Below are positions 18,569 to 27,440 of a stretch of DNA of 64,000 nucleotides, one piece after another. Position numbers and translations under genes: made by a program. Source of the DNA: Paraburkholderia acidisoli (lineage in GTDB: Bacteria; Pseudomonadota; Gammaproteobacteria; Burkholderiales; Burkholderiaceae). How positions within the stretch are numbered: position 1 is the stretch's first letter; each line of letters starts with the position of its first letter. The stretch is taken from contig NZ_CP046913.1 of the NCBI RefSeq assembly GCF_009789675.1, positions 2,604,001-2,668,000 of the forward strand, read 5' to 3'. Under the pieces are notes generated by a model, which searched no databases, was not told the DNA's origin, and saw only the letters and a list, made by a program, of their open reading frames with translations.

Positions 18569-19717
18569 TTATTCCGCGCCGGACGCGGCATCCCACCAGC
18601 CGTCGAGCGAATGCGCAATGCGGTCGCATGCGTGCCCATCGCCGTAGGGGTTATCGCCGCGCGCCATGGATGCGTAAGCCTCGCAGTCTTCCAGTAACTG
18701 AGTGACGCCATCTACAATCGCGCGGGCATCCGTTCCAACCAGGCGCACTATGCCGGCATCCACCGCCTCCTGGCGTTCCGTCGTGTCGCGCATCACCAGC
18801 ACGGGCTTGCACAGCGACGGCGCTTCTTCCTGAATGCCGCCAGAATCGGTCAGGATCAGGTGAGCACGATCCATCAAACAAACGAATGGAAGGTAGTCGA
18901 GCGGTTCGATCAAATGAACGTTCGCGATATCCATCAGCAGACGATTGACGGGTTCGCGCACGCTTGGATTCAAATGCACCGGATAAACAATGTCGATGTC
19001 TGGAAACGCTCGCGCCAATTGGACGAGCGCAGAGCAAATGCGTTCGAAGCCGTGGCCGAAGCTTTCACGACGATGCCCGGTTACAAGAATAAGTCGTCGC
19101 GCGGGATCGAATTGCGGGAGTGCACGCTCGGCTTCATCACGCAATCGGGCATCGGTTGCAAGACGCTCGCGCACCTGCAGTAATGCGTCGATAACGGTAT
19201 TCCCCGTCACAACAATCGAACCCGGAGCCACACCTTCTGCCAGCAGATTCTGCCGAGCTCTCCCGGTAGGTGCAAAATGCACTGACGCCAACGCACCGGT
19301 CACTTTGCGGTTTGCTTCTTCCGGCCATGGCGAAAGCAGGTTGCCAGTGCGCAGCCCGGCTTCGACGTGCGCAACAGGCGTACGTTGATAGAACGAGGCA
19401 AGCGTCGCGGCCATGGTAGTCGTCGTGTCCCCATGCACAAGCACCATGTCAGGCTGGGCTTGCGCGAGAACATCGCGCATACCACTCAGGATCGACGTCG
19501 TAACGTCGTACAGATCCTGGCCACGCTTCATGATGTTGAGGTCAAAGTCAGGGCGAATTGCGAACAGATCGAGCACCTGATCAAGCATCTCCCGGTGCTG
19601 ACCGGTCACGCACACCTGACAGCGAATTCCAGGCTCCATCTGCAAACGTTTAACGAGTGGCGCCATCTTGATCGCCTCGGGCCGCGTCCCAAATGTTAGT
19701 AATACTTTCTTTTTCAT
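18569..19717 (-). CDS. wecB: UDP-N-acetylglucosamine 2-epimerase (non-hydrolysing)
   Basis: A 382-residue enzyme interconverting UDP-GlcNAc and UDP-ManNAc, supplying WecC. Start [17 protein letters not shown] is the family hallmark, followed by [38 protein letters not shown] and [14 protein letters not shown]. The length is typical and all motifs are intact. It is separated from wzc by 48 bp containing a strong hairpin, which may tune expression of the distal operon. Confidence 0.96.
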   Translation of the reverse strand: MKKKVLLTFGTRPEAIKMAPLVKRLQMEPGIRCQVCVTGQHREMLDQVLDLFAIRPDFDLNIMKRGQDLYDVTTSILSGMRDVLAQAQPDMVLVHGDTTTTMAATLASFYQRTPVAHVEAGLRTGNLLSPWPEEANRKVTGALASVHFAPTGRARQNLLAEGVAPGSIVVTGNTVIDALLQVRERLATDARLRDEAERALPQFDPARRLILVTGHRRESFGHGFERICSALVQLARAFPDIDIVYPVHLNPSVREPVNRLLMDIANVHLIEPLDYLPFVCLMDRAHLILTDSGGIQEEAPSLCKPVLVMRDTTERQEAVDAGIVRLVGTDARAIVDGVTQLLEDCEAYASMARGDNPYGDGHACDRIAHSLDGWWDAASGAE

Positions 19718-19738
19718 TTTGTTTTCTGTTGGATGCTG

Positions 19739-19760
19739 GACACCCTCCAGCGAGGGTGTC
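19739..19760. other. Perfect intercistronic hairpin between wzc and wecB
   Basis: GACACCCTC (19739-19747), loop CAGC, GAGGGTGTC (19752-19760): a perfect 9-bp stem. Read on the minus (operon) strand it is not followed by a T run, so it is more likely an RNA stability or attenuation element than a full terminator. On the plus strand TTTCC follows, but no plus-strand gene ends here. Confidence 0.65.
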
Positions 19761-19765
19761 TTTCC

Positions 19766-21979
19766 TCAGTCGGACTTATTGCTGTAGTTCGAATACGCGC
19801 CGTAGCTCGTTCCGCGCTCGGGCACGTCCGTAAGCAGCAGACCATCCACTCGCACGCCCGAACTCGCGAGTTGACGCGTGCATTCGCGGAGTTCGGCTGC
19901 CGAGTGGCGCCCGTGACGCACGACCATCAGCGTTGCACCCGCATGTTTGCCAATCACAACTGGATCGGTCACGGCAAGCACGGGCGGCGAATCGACGATA
20001 ACCATGTCGTAGCTTCCGGCAAGTGACTTGAGCACGTGCCCGAGCCGTTCGCGAACCAGTAACTCTGCTGGACGATCGGGAATGGTCCCCGACAGCATCA
20101 AGTCGAGATGCGGCAGTACCTCGCGGCGAATCACGTCCTTCGGGTCACGTCCGGTGAGAACATCCGACAACCCCGGCTTGTTGTTGATCGAGAAGTAGCT
20201 ATGAACGTCGCCACGGCGCATGTCTGCGTCGATCAGCAAAATGCGCTTGCCTGTGGCAGCCAGCACGGTGGCCAGATTCACCGAAACGAACGACTTGCCG
20301 ACGCCGGGACGCGGCCCGGTGAGCATCACGATGTTGTTTTCAGGTTTGAGCACCCCGAACTGCATCGCGGTGCGCAAGCCGCGTAGACCTTCCACTGCGA
20401 CGTCATCCGGATACACTGCGGCAAGAACGGCGGGACCGGTCGGATTTCGACGCGCCGATTGCCGGAGTGCCACCTCCTTGTCACTGTGCGAAATGATCGC
20501 GTAGACGGGGACGTCGACCGCATGCTCGATTTCCGCTGGGCTTTCGAGGCCGCGATTGAACATGCGGCGAGACAGCGCGATGGCACATCCGAGCAACACG
20601 CCGAGCACGGCGGCTACCGCCAGGACCATTAGTTTGCGCGGACGAACCGGCTCTTCCGGCACGACGGCGTAGTCGACGGTGCGAACATTACCAAGTTGAC
20701 CGGCCTTCAATACCCGTAATTGCTGCGTGCTATCGAGCAACTTCATGTAGAGATCGTTGTTTACCTTCACATCGCGCATGAGACGCAGTGCCTGTTGTTG
20801 CGTCTCGGGCAATGCGGTCACCTGCTGCTCATACTGATCCTGCTGGTGCTCAAGTTCAGCGATTTGTGCGTCGACGGCGGCGACCGCCGGATGCGATGGC
20901 GTATAGCGTTGGACTAGTTCAGCACGCTGCTGCTGAAACTGCGTGAGCCGCGTCCTCGCATCGACAACGCTTTGCAGAAGCAACTTTCCTTGCGCGTCGA
21001 GATCGATTACCCCAGACTTCTCGCGATATGCGTTGTAGCGAGCCTCGGATTGATCGAGTTCCGCGCGGAGTTGCGGCAACTGCTCACCAAGGAAATCGAG
21101 CATCTGCTGCGCTTGAGCGGATCTTCGATCGACGTTGCGCTGTACATACAGGCTCGCGATCATATTAACGATAGCGGTAATGCGCGACGCGTCCTCGCCG
21201 TCGAGTTTCATGCCAATGATTCCCGACTGCTTGGTCTTCTCGGCAATGTCGAGGTTCTTTTGAAGGCGCTCGACAGTCTGCTGTGTGGGGAGCCGCTTAA
21301 GGTCGAAATGCGCGCCCGGCAGCGCAAGCAATGACATCACCTTGAGTGTGACGGCACCGTATTCCGTGTTGCCCGTGGCCAGCGTACCGACGCGCCCGCG
21401 AATCACCACATTTCCATTCGGCGCGGCCAGTTCAAATCGTTCATCGGCTTGCGCGGTCAGCGTGAATTTGGCGTTGAATAATGCCGGGGGAACATCGAAT
21501 TGCCCCACAACGATACGTTCGCCACCCCAGGAAAAGCCGGTCAGCCCCAAGATAGGTGGAAGCAATTCGTTGCTGCGTTTGGATCGGTACCGCGCAACTG
21601 TCGCCCCGATAAACGGGAAGTAATGCGGTCGCGCATCGACATCGACGTGCAGCCTGCTCACCGTTTCGCCAACCACTGCGCGCGAGCGGATCAACTCGAT
21701 TTCGGCGTCGGCTGTCGCCTTCTGCTGAAAGAGCGACGCCAGATCGCCCAACTTGTCATTGATCGAGCCGGCTCCCGAGTCGTCATCCACCTGAATCATC
21801 GCGTCGGCGCGATAAACCGGCGTACTCAGGAAGGCGTACATCGCGCCAAGCAGAAACACAACCGCGGTGACGACGCCGATCAGCGAGAGGCTTTCGCGGA
21901 GTACCGCAAATAACTCCGAGAGATCGATTTCATCGTCGTCCGATGGATGGTTGGACGGATTTTTCTTGAGAAGAGTCAT
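19766..21979 (-). CDS. wzc: Wzc-type polysaccharide co-polymerase / tyrosine autokinase
   Basis: A 737-residue PCP-2a protein controlling polymer length and export. Order: cytoplasmic N-terminus (DDEIDLSELFAVLRES), first membrane helix (about residues 34-52), long periplasmic coiled-coil region with Wzz and GNVR domains, second helix near 445-465, and C-terminal BY-kinase. The kinase has Walker A GPRPGVGKS (residues 555-563), Walker A' LLIDADMRRGD and Walker B MVIVDSPPVL. The tail SYGAYSNYSNKSD holds three tyrosines for autophosphorylation. wzb lies 3 bp upstream, the expected phosphatase partner. Confidence 0.95.
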   Translation of the reverse strand: MTLLKKNPSNHPSDDDEIDLSELFAVLRESLSLIGVVTAVVFLLGAMYAFLSTPVYRADAMIQVDDDSGAGSINDKLGDLASLFQQKATADAEIELIRSRAVVGETVSRLHVDVDARPHYFPFIGATVARYRSKRSNELLPPILGLTGFSWGGERIVVGQFDVPPALFNAKFTLTAQADERFELAAPNGNVVIRGRVGTLATGNTEYGAVTLKVMSLLALPGAHFDLKRLPTQQTVERLQKNLDIAEKTKQSGIIGMKLDGEDASRITAIVNMIASLYVQRNVDRRSAQAQQMLDFLGEQLPQLRAELDQSEARYNAYREKSGVIDLDAQGKLLLQSVVDARTRLTQFQQQRAELVQRYTPSHPAVAAVDAQIAELEHQQDQYEQQVTALPETQQQALRLMRDVKVNNDLYMKLLDSTQQLRVLKAGQLGNVRTVDYAVVPEEPVRPRKLMVLAVAAVLGVLLGCAIALSRRMFNRGLESPAEIEHAVDVPVYAIISHSDKEVALRQSARRNPTGPAVLAAVYPDDVAVEGLRGLRTAMQFGVLKPENNIVMLTGPRPGVGKSFVSVNLATVLAATGKRILLIDADMRRGDVHSYFSINNKPGLSDVLTGRDPKDVIRREVLPHLDLMLSGTIPDRPAELLVRERLGHVLKSLAGSYDMVIVDSPPVLAVTDPVVIGKHAGATLMVVRHGRHSAAELRECTRQLASSGVRVDGLLLTDVPERGTSYGAYSNYSNKSD

Positions 21980-21982
21980 GTT

Positions 21983-22429
21983 TCAGTGAACCTGCTGTCC
22001 TGCCAGGACGTCACACCAATGCGCGACGCCATGTTCGATCTGCGCGACAGCCAGATCGAACGTTGTGCGATGACGGCGATAGGGATCGACGATGTCGATA
22101 CCCTCCTCGCCTTCGATCAGACGAAATACCTTGCCCCGGGAGAAAGGCCACGCGGACTCGATCTGTTCACGCTGCACTTTGGTCATCGTGAGAATCAGAT
22201 CGGCTCCGCGCACGCGCTTGTCAGTAACTGATGAGGCGATGTGTTCATCGAGAGCGACACCGCGCTCGCGCGCCAGTTGGACGATGAGCGGGTCGGCACT
22301 CTCGCCCGTTAGCGCGTGCGTGCCGGCAGAACTAAACGCAATGTCTGGCAACGATCGGGCGAGCATCGCGCACGCAAGCGGGCTGCGGCAAATGTTGCCT
22401 TCGCAAACCACGAGTACGTTCTCAATCAT
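21983..22429 (-). CDS. wzb: Low-molecular-weight protein tyrosine phosphatase
   Basis: A 148-residue phosphatase with the P-loop VCEGNICRSPLA, i.e. C-x5-R-S, near the N-terminus and the catalytic acid in DIVDPYRR near the C-terminus. It should dephosphorylate the tyrosine tail of Wzc, cycling the export machine. It overlaps wza by 4 bp and precedes wzc by 3 bp, a standard wza-wzb-wzc block. Confidence 0.95.
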   Translation of the reverse strand: MIENVLVVCEGNICRSPLACAMLARSLPDIAFSSAGTHALTGESADPLIVQLARERGVALDEHIASSVTDKRVRGADLILTMTKVQREQIESAWPFSRGKVFRLIEGEEGIDIVDPYRRHRTTFDLAVAQIEHGVAHWCDVLAGQQVH

Positions 22430-23661
22430 TTAGCCACTAGCCCTGCGGTCAAGCCCGCGTTGATTGCCGGTATCAGCAGGGAAAGAACGCGGTTGAAGCG
22501 AACCAGTCCGTTACCATCGACGTACACGACGTCCTTGGGTTGAAGGTCGAATTCTTTCGCCACAAGCATCGCCACCGGCGATCGTCCATCAAGGTGAAAC
22601 ACCTCGGGTTTCCCGTTCAAAGCGCCGCGAATCACGAACATTTGTGCTGCGTCGGCTGTTGATGCATTGACACTGCCGGCCTGCGCGATCGCGTCGGCCA
22701 GCGTGATACGGCCTGTGCGGCGCGGAATGGCTGAGATGGGCTTGTTGACTTCGCCCATGACATAGACGTCGTTTTCGTCGCGCGCGACGACGTGCAACAT
22801 GTCGCCGGGCTTTAGATAGAGCCGCGAGGGGCTTTGCCCGCTCGCCACCATCTGCGTGAGGTCGATACGATGAGAGCTGCCGCCGCGCACAAGCACGAGA
22901 TCGCTTTGATCGGCTGAATCCGCAAAACCGCCTGCGCGCGAAATGGCTTCGTAGAGCGACATCGGCACGTCGTTCACGGCGACAACACCGGGATTGCGCA
23001 CTTCGCCGTCGACATACACTTCGTGCGCGCGATACGACGCCATTCGCACGGTCACCTGAGGCTTGACGAAGTAGCGGGCCAAGGCGGTGGTCAAGCGGCG
23101 CTGCACTTCCTCCGCGCGAAGTCCGGCAACGTGTAACGTGCCCGCATATGGAAAAGTGAGATCGCCTGCTTGATCGACGACGAAACCGGAATACGGATCA
23201 GCTGGCCGATTAGACGCCTGGGACTGGGAGCCGCCCATCGCTGCTGCAATTTCGGGGTGATCCCAAACGACGATCTGCAGCACATCGCCCGCACCGATGG
23301 TGTAGGGCTGCGGTGCCCCCGCAAGCAATTCGAGTTGCGCGCGCTGCTGCTTCAGCCGTTCATCTTGAAATACTTTCAGCAGTGCGAAGTTAAGTTCAGT
23401 GATGGCAATGTCAGGCGTGCTCGCGCTGGCGTTGGACGCCGGCGGCGTTGCCTTGCCTTCAGCGGATTTCTCCGTCTCAGTTGAGCCGGCCTTCCAGTCA
23501 CCGCCCGCCAAAGCCGGCGACTGAGCCGCCCCCTGCGACACAGTCATGCGCATGCCCGGCGCGACCGCGCATGCGCCCAACTCAGCGCAAAGCGCAACGG
23601 CCGCACCAAGGCACAGAAGTCGTGGCCGGTTTGCAATCGGCTTGTTCAATCGTTTCAGCAC
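22426..23661 (-). CDS. wza: Wza-type polysaccharide export lipoprotein
   Basis: A 411-residue outer-membrane export channel protein. The signal sequence ends in the lipobox L-G-A-C near residue 31. A Poly_export domain follows (YTIGAGDVLQIVVWDHPE, about residues 118-135, to about 205), then SLBB domains (EVYVDGEVRNPGVV and DVYVMGEVNKPISA), and a C-terminal amphipathic stretch that could form the channel helix. A variable region of about 75 residues between lipobox and export domain is Ala/Ser rich. It belongs to the same operon as wzb and wzc. Confidence 0.93.
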   Translation of the reverse strand: MLKRLNKPIANRPRLLCLGAAVALCAELGACAVAPGMRMTVSQGAAQSPALAGGDWKAGSTETEKSAEGKATPPASNASASTPDIAITELNFALLKVFQDERLKQQRAQLELLAGAPQPYTIGAGDVLQIVVWDHPEIAAAMGGSQSQASNRPADPYSGFVVDQAGDLTFPYAGTLHVAGLRAEEVQRRLTTALARYFVKPQVTVRMASYRAHEVYVDGEVRNPGVVAVNDVPMSLYEAISRAGGFADSADQSDLVLVRGGSSHRIDLTQMVASGQSPSRLYLKPGDMLHVVARDENDVYVMGEVNKPISAIPRRTGRITLADAIAQAGSVNASTADAAQMFVIRGALNGKPEVFHLDGRSPVAMLVAKEFDLQPKDVVYVDGNGLVRFNRVLSLLIPAINAGLTAGLVAK

Positions 23662-23680
23662 GTCTCTACGTTCCAGCTAG

Positions 23681-25090
23681 TCAATACGCGTTGCGGTGGA
23701 CTAGTCCCTTGAAAATTGTCGCGACAATGATGCGCATGTCGAGACCGAAGGACCAGTTGCTCAAATAGAAGAGATCGTGTTCGACGCGCCCTTCCATCTT
23801 TTCGATGCGATCGGTCTCGCCACGAAAGCCGTTCACTTGCGCCCAACCCGTTATGCCCGGCTTGATGCGGTAACGATGGATGTAGCCGTCGACAATATTT
23901 TGATAAAGCGTGTCGTGCTCGATGGCGTGCGGCCGTGGTCCGACCACCGACATATCGCCGCGCAGAACGTTGAGAAACTGGGGCAACTCATCAAGGCTGG
24001 TACGACGTAAAAATGCGCCCACACGCGTAATGCGCGGGTCGTTCCGTGTCGCTTGCTTGACTACGCCATGCGCCGCCTGATGTATCCGCATGCTGCGAAA
24101 CTTGTAAATCTCGAAGATCCGTCCGTTGGCGCCCTTACGCTTTTGCGTGAAGAGCACTGGACCTGGCGAAGAAATCTTTACAGCGAGTGCGATGGCAATG
24201 AGCAACGGACACAGCATGGTCAACGCGCATAGGGCGAAAGCACGATCGAATCTGTCCTTGATCACCAACGCGTCCGACGACAGGGGCGAGCCGACCAGAT
24301 TGATCGCTGACGCGCCCTCAAGTTTGATCATCTCGCCTTCGAACAAGGCCATACCGCTCACGTCGGGAATGAAGCGGATATTCACGAGATCGCGACGGAA
24401 CAATTCGATGAAATCGAGAATGGTGCGCTCCTCCGAAAGCGGCAGCGCGAGCCAAAGCTCCTTGACCTGATAGCGACGCACATACTCGGCGAAGCCTGAT
24501 CTGTCATGGAACGCAGGCATCGCGCCGGGCGCTGCCGCCATGTCCAGACCCGTATCGAAGATCGTCGAGACAATCCAGCGCGAATTGGGAGTCGACTCGA
24601 TCTTTCGCAGCAGCTGTCGGCAGTGTTCGCCGCTTCCCACTATGGCGACGGCTCGCGAGCCTGCGATGTGACGTTCGCGACGACGGCTGAGCACACAGGC
24701 GACCAGGCGGACAAGGACGAGCCCGGTGCCCGAAAAAAGAGTCCAGCGCAAGACCCGGAGATTGTCAGGGCGCCACGGATCGCCGAGGATCACGACGACG
24801 ACCAGCGCTACCACGAGCGACAACAACCAGGCGAGCACCGGCGCACAGATACAGCGCACGAAGATGCGACGATGTCCGATTCGATACAGGCCAAACAGAG
24901 GAAAGACTAACGCCGACACCAGGAGCGCGAACGCGAGTAAAGCACTGTCATAGCCGCCACCGTCAGGCAACCGCTCAAACCGCGCAGCCACAAGCGCACC
25001 GAGCGCGATCACGGCGAAATCCAGCGTGCGCGTCAATACGCCGCCATTACGCGGCGGCACACCGACGAAGCTTTGTGCAGGCAAATGCAT
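23681..25090 (-). CDS. wcaJ: Undecaprenyl-phosphate glucose phosphotransferase (WcaJ-like)
   Basis: A 469-residue polyisoprenyl-phosphate hexose-1-phosphate transferase that starts repeat-unit synthesis by loading a sugar-1-phosphate, usually glucose, on undecaprenyl phosphate. Four or five N-terminal helices and a CoA-binding-like domain ([17 protein letters not shown]) precede the catalytic domain (about residue 275 on) with [34 protein letters not shown] and [16 protein letters not shown]. The frame opens upstream at a GTG (25267), but I use ATG 25090, preceded by AGGAAT, because the extra residues lack family similarity. First gene of the operon. Confidence 0.9.
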   Translation of the reverse strand: MHLPAQSFVGVPPRNGGVLTRTLDFAVIALGALVAARFERLPDGGGYDSALLAFALLVSALVFPLFGLYRIGHRRIFVRCICAPVLAWLLSLVVALVVVVILGDPWRPDNLRVLRWTLFSGTGLVLVRLVACVLSRRRERHIAGSRAVAIVGSGEHCRQLLRKIESTPNSRWIVSTIFDTGLDMAAAPGAMPAFHDRSGFAEYVRRYQVKELWLALPLSEERTILDFIELFRRDLVNIRFIPDVSGMALFEGEMIKLEGASAINLVGSPLSSDALVIKDRFDRAFALCALTMLCPLLIAIALAVKISSPGPVLFTQKRKGANGRIFEIYKFRSMRIHQAAHGVVKQATRNDPRITRVGAFLRRTSLDELPQFLNVLRGDMSVVGPRPHAIEHDTLYQNIVDGYIHRYRIKPGITGWAQVNGFRGETDRIEKMEGRVEHDLFYLSNWSFGLDMRIIVATIFKGLVHRNAY

Positions 25091-25801
25091 AGAACGATTC
25101 CTGAATGAATTGGATTGCGCGTCGCCAACGACACGACTCGTCACAACGAGCGCAGCCCGTTTGCCGAATTTGGCGAGCAATTCATTCGAGAAAAGTCCTG
25201 CGACGCCATACATTTGCGAAGAAGAAAATAAGAAAGTTGAATCTTCAAGATTCGATAAGCTGCCCACATATTTCCGCCTCTCTCAGCAGACTCAAGGACC
25301 TTCACGCTCGTGAAAAAGCAGCTTACCGATCACTACAAGCGCGGCGACGTCAGGCGCCCACTTTCACGCAGCAAGCGCTAGTCGAGCTGTATTTTGAATT
25401 TATGACCGAAGGAAGGAGTCTCGTCGACTTTGGGATTTGCGCATATAGGAACAGTCCGAATTGGGAGATCCACCAGCGCAGAGATGACTCAACAATGCCA
25501 AAAATTTCACGTAATCTCCGATTTCGTCGGGATATTTACAAAAATCTATACATTGTATTAGGTAGTACTACTTATATTTAGGAATTTTCTGTAGCCAATC
25601 ACACGGTCGACAGTGCGGACGTTGCAAGGGGAGACGATGACCTTGATTCAATTCAGAAGAAAAGCACCCGCTTCGAATCGAGTAGTTTTTAGTTAATTAA
25701 GTTGCTTTACTCGATATTTATTTTAAAATTAATAAAATCAATACAACTTTAACAATCTGGTCGGGCGACGCCAGAATTCTGGCGTCGTCGACGGAAAATT
25801 G
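25091..25801. promoter_or_regulatory. AT-rich leader region upstream of the exopolysaccharide operon
   Basis: About 710 bp with no convincing gene between wcaJ and gloA, becoming very AT-rich from about 25540 to 25760. It should hold the promoter and regulatory sites of the minus-strand polysaccharide operon. Visible elements: a 10-bp palindrome GTAGTACTAC (25562-25571), inverted arms ATCGAGTA (25677-25684) and TACTCGAT (25708-25715), and a 22-bp palindrome (25766-25787). I could not assign a sigma-70 or sigma-54 promoter with confidence. Confidence 0.55.
25766..25787. terminator. 22-bp perfect palindrome after gloA
   Basis: Half-site CGACGCCAGAA followed directly by its reverse complement, with no spacer. 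It lies 14 bp downstream of the gloA stop on that gene's transcribed side, so a terminator-like role is possible, but the T run is missing and a hairpin needs a few bases as loop. A dimeric regulator site is an alternative. Confidence 0.4.
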
Positions 25802-26188
25802 TTACCCCTTCTTCTGAATAAACTCGATCTTGTATCCGTCCGGATCGGTCACGAACGCAATCACGGTCGTGCCATGCTTCATCGGGCCGGCTTCGCGCAC
25901 CACCGTGCCGCCCTGCTCCTTGATTTTCGCGCAGGCCGCGTAGGCATCTTCGACCTCGACCGCGAGGTGTCCGAAGCCGGTGCCAAGATCGTAGGAAGGC
26001 GTGTCCCAGTTGTGGGTCAGCTCGATCACCGTGCCGTCGCGCTCATCCGTGTAGCCCACGAACGCCAGCGTGAACTTGCCGTCCGGGTAGTCTTCGCGGC
26101 GCAGCAGTTTCATGCCGAGCAGCTCGGTGTAGAACTGGATCGAACGATCGAGATCGCCGACCCGAAGCATCGTGTGCAAAAGGCGCAT
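25802..26188 (-). CDS. gloA: Lactoylglutathione lyase (glyoxalase I)
   Basis: A 128-residue VOC-fold enzyme that isomerises the methylglyoxal-glutathione hemithioacetal to S-lactoylglutathione. The start [31 protein letters not shown] and [15 protein letters not shown] are characteristic. Metal ligands can be read as His5, Glu in VIELTHNW, His in GHLAVEV and Glu in KIEFIQKK. The frame extends upstream, but ATG 26186-26188 has a GGAG 8 bp before it and gives the canonical length. Monocistronic, host-like GC. Confidence 0.95.
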   Translation of the reverse strand: MRLLHTMLRVGDLDRSIQFYTELLGMKLLRREDYPDGKFTLAFVGYTDERDGTVIELTHNWDTPSYDLGTGFGHLAVEVEDAYAACAKIKEQGGTVVREAGPMKHGTTVIAFVTDPDGYKIEFIQKKG

Positions 26189-26380
26189 GGGGGACTCCGT
26201 TATGCCGTCGTGAAAAGCGGGACTGTACCAAAATCCCGCTGGGCCTGCCCGCGGCGGCAAAGTCCGCCGATTTGCTCTAGCATGTTCGCCATCCCGAAAT
26301 TGCCGGCCGTCCGCGGCGGCAGTTTCGCTGGCCCAACGTCATCAACAGACGCGTAAGTAACAAGCGACAAGGAGTAGGAC

Positions 26381-27322
26381 ATGCGGATTCTGGTTGTCGG
26401 TGCAGGTGCAACGGGCGGTTACTTCGGCGGCCGGCTCGCCGCCGCTGGGCGCGACGTGACGTTTCTGGTGCGCGAGGCGCGCGCGGCGCAGTTACGCGAC
26501 GAGGGCCTCGTGATTCGCAGCAAGGCCAACGGCGATCTCACGCTGCGCGACGTCAAGACGGTGACGAAAGACACGCTCGATACACCGTTCGACTTGATCC
26601 TGCTCAGCTGCAAGGCTTACGACCTCGAGAACGCCATCGACTCGTTCGCGCCCGCCGTCGGCCCCGAAACGCAGATCCTGCCGCTGCTCAACGGCATGCG
26701 TCATCTGGACATCCTGCAGGCGCGCTTCGGCACGCAAGCCGTGCTCGGCGGCATCTGCCTGATCGCCTCCACGCTCAACGACAAGCGCGAGATCGTGCAT
26801 CTGAACGACTCGCAGGCCATCACGTTCGGCGAACTCGGCGGCGGCGTCTCGGCGCGCGCGCAGACCATCGCCGAGACCTTCGGCAACGCCGGCTTCGCCA
26901 TTAAGGCGAGCGGGCAGATCCTGCTGGACATGTGGGAAAAGTGGGTGTTTCTCGCGACGCTCGCGGGCAGCACGTGCCTGTTTCGCGCGCCCATCGGCGC
27001 GATTCTGGCCACGCCCGACGGCGCCGCGACCATCGAGCGCCTGTTCGCCGAATGCCGCGCGATTGCCGCCGAACACGGCCACGCGGTGCGCGAGAGTTTC
27101 CTCGAACGCTCGCGCGCCATGCTGTTCGCCACGGGTTCGTCGCTCACGGCGTCGATGCTGCGCGACGTGCAAAACGGCTCGCGCATCGAAGCCGACCACA
27201 TCCTCGGCGATCTGATCCGTCGCGGCGGCGCGGCGCAACGCTCGGCGAGCGAGCTGTCGGTGCTGCGCATCGTCTATAGCCAGTTGAAGGCGTACGAAGC
27301 GCTGCGCAACGACGCGAGCTGA
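26381..27322 (+). CDS. panE: 2-dehydropantoate 2-reductase (ketopantoate reductase)
   Basis: A 313-residue NADPH-dependent reductase of the ApbA/PanE family. The N-terminal Rossmann motif VVGAGATGGYFGGRLAAAG is at residues 5-23. LPLLNGMRHLDIL and the C-terminal helical domain with KWVFLATLAGSTCLFR and SSLTASMLRDVQNGSRIEADHI (read in two parts, residues about 250-272) match. It makes pantoate for coenzyme A. Several PanE paralogues occur in Burkholderiales, so another substrate is possible. It is preceded by AGGAG and has its own promoter region opposite gloA. Confidence 0.88.
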   Translation: MRILVVGAGATGGYFGGRLAAAGRDVTFLVREARAAQLRDEGLVIRSKANGDLTLRDVKTVTKDTLDTPFDLILLSCKAYDLENAIDSFAPAVGPETQILPLLNGMRHLDILQARFGTQAVLGGICLIASTLNDKREIVHLNDSQAITFGELGGGVSARAQTIAETFGNAGFAIKASGQILLDMWEKWVFLATLAGSTCLFRAPIGAILATPDGAATIERLFAECRAIAAEHGHAVRESFLERSRAMLFATGSSLTASMLRDVQNGSRIEADHILGDLIRRGGAAQRSASELSVLRIVYSQLKAYEALRNDAS

Positions 27323-27440
27323 CCGGGTCGAAAGCCGCAAAGCCGGGCGCGGCCACCCTGTCGCGCCTGGGGGCATCGTCGGGCGACCGTAAGGTTTTTG
27401 CTATCGTTAGGCTCCAATCTTCCTGGCCGAGCGTCCTTCG

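Noticed and set aside
25490..25520. A sigma-54 promoter on the minus strand (TTGGCA near 25494)
   Set aside because: The expected GC dinucleotide at the -12 position is absent at the right spacing.
25105..25581. A 158-codon plus-strand frame in the polysaccharide leader
   Set aside because: Its beginning is antisense to the alternative wcaJ start and the rest has no family pattern or ribosome site; treated as leader DNA.
10224..25801. Insertion sequence or integrase explaining the low-GC polysaccharide block
   Set aside because: No transposase, integrase, tRNA or flanking direct repeat could be found; homologous exchange is more likely.
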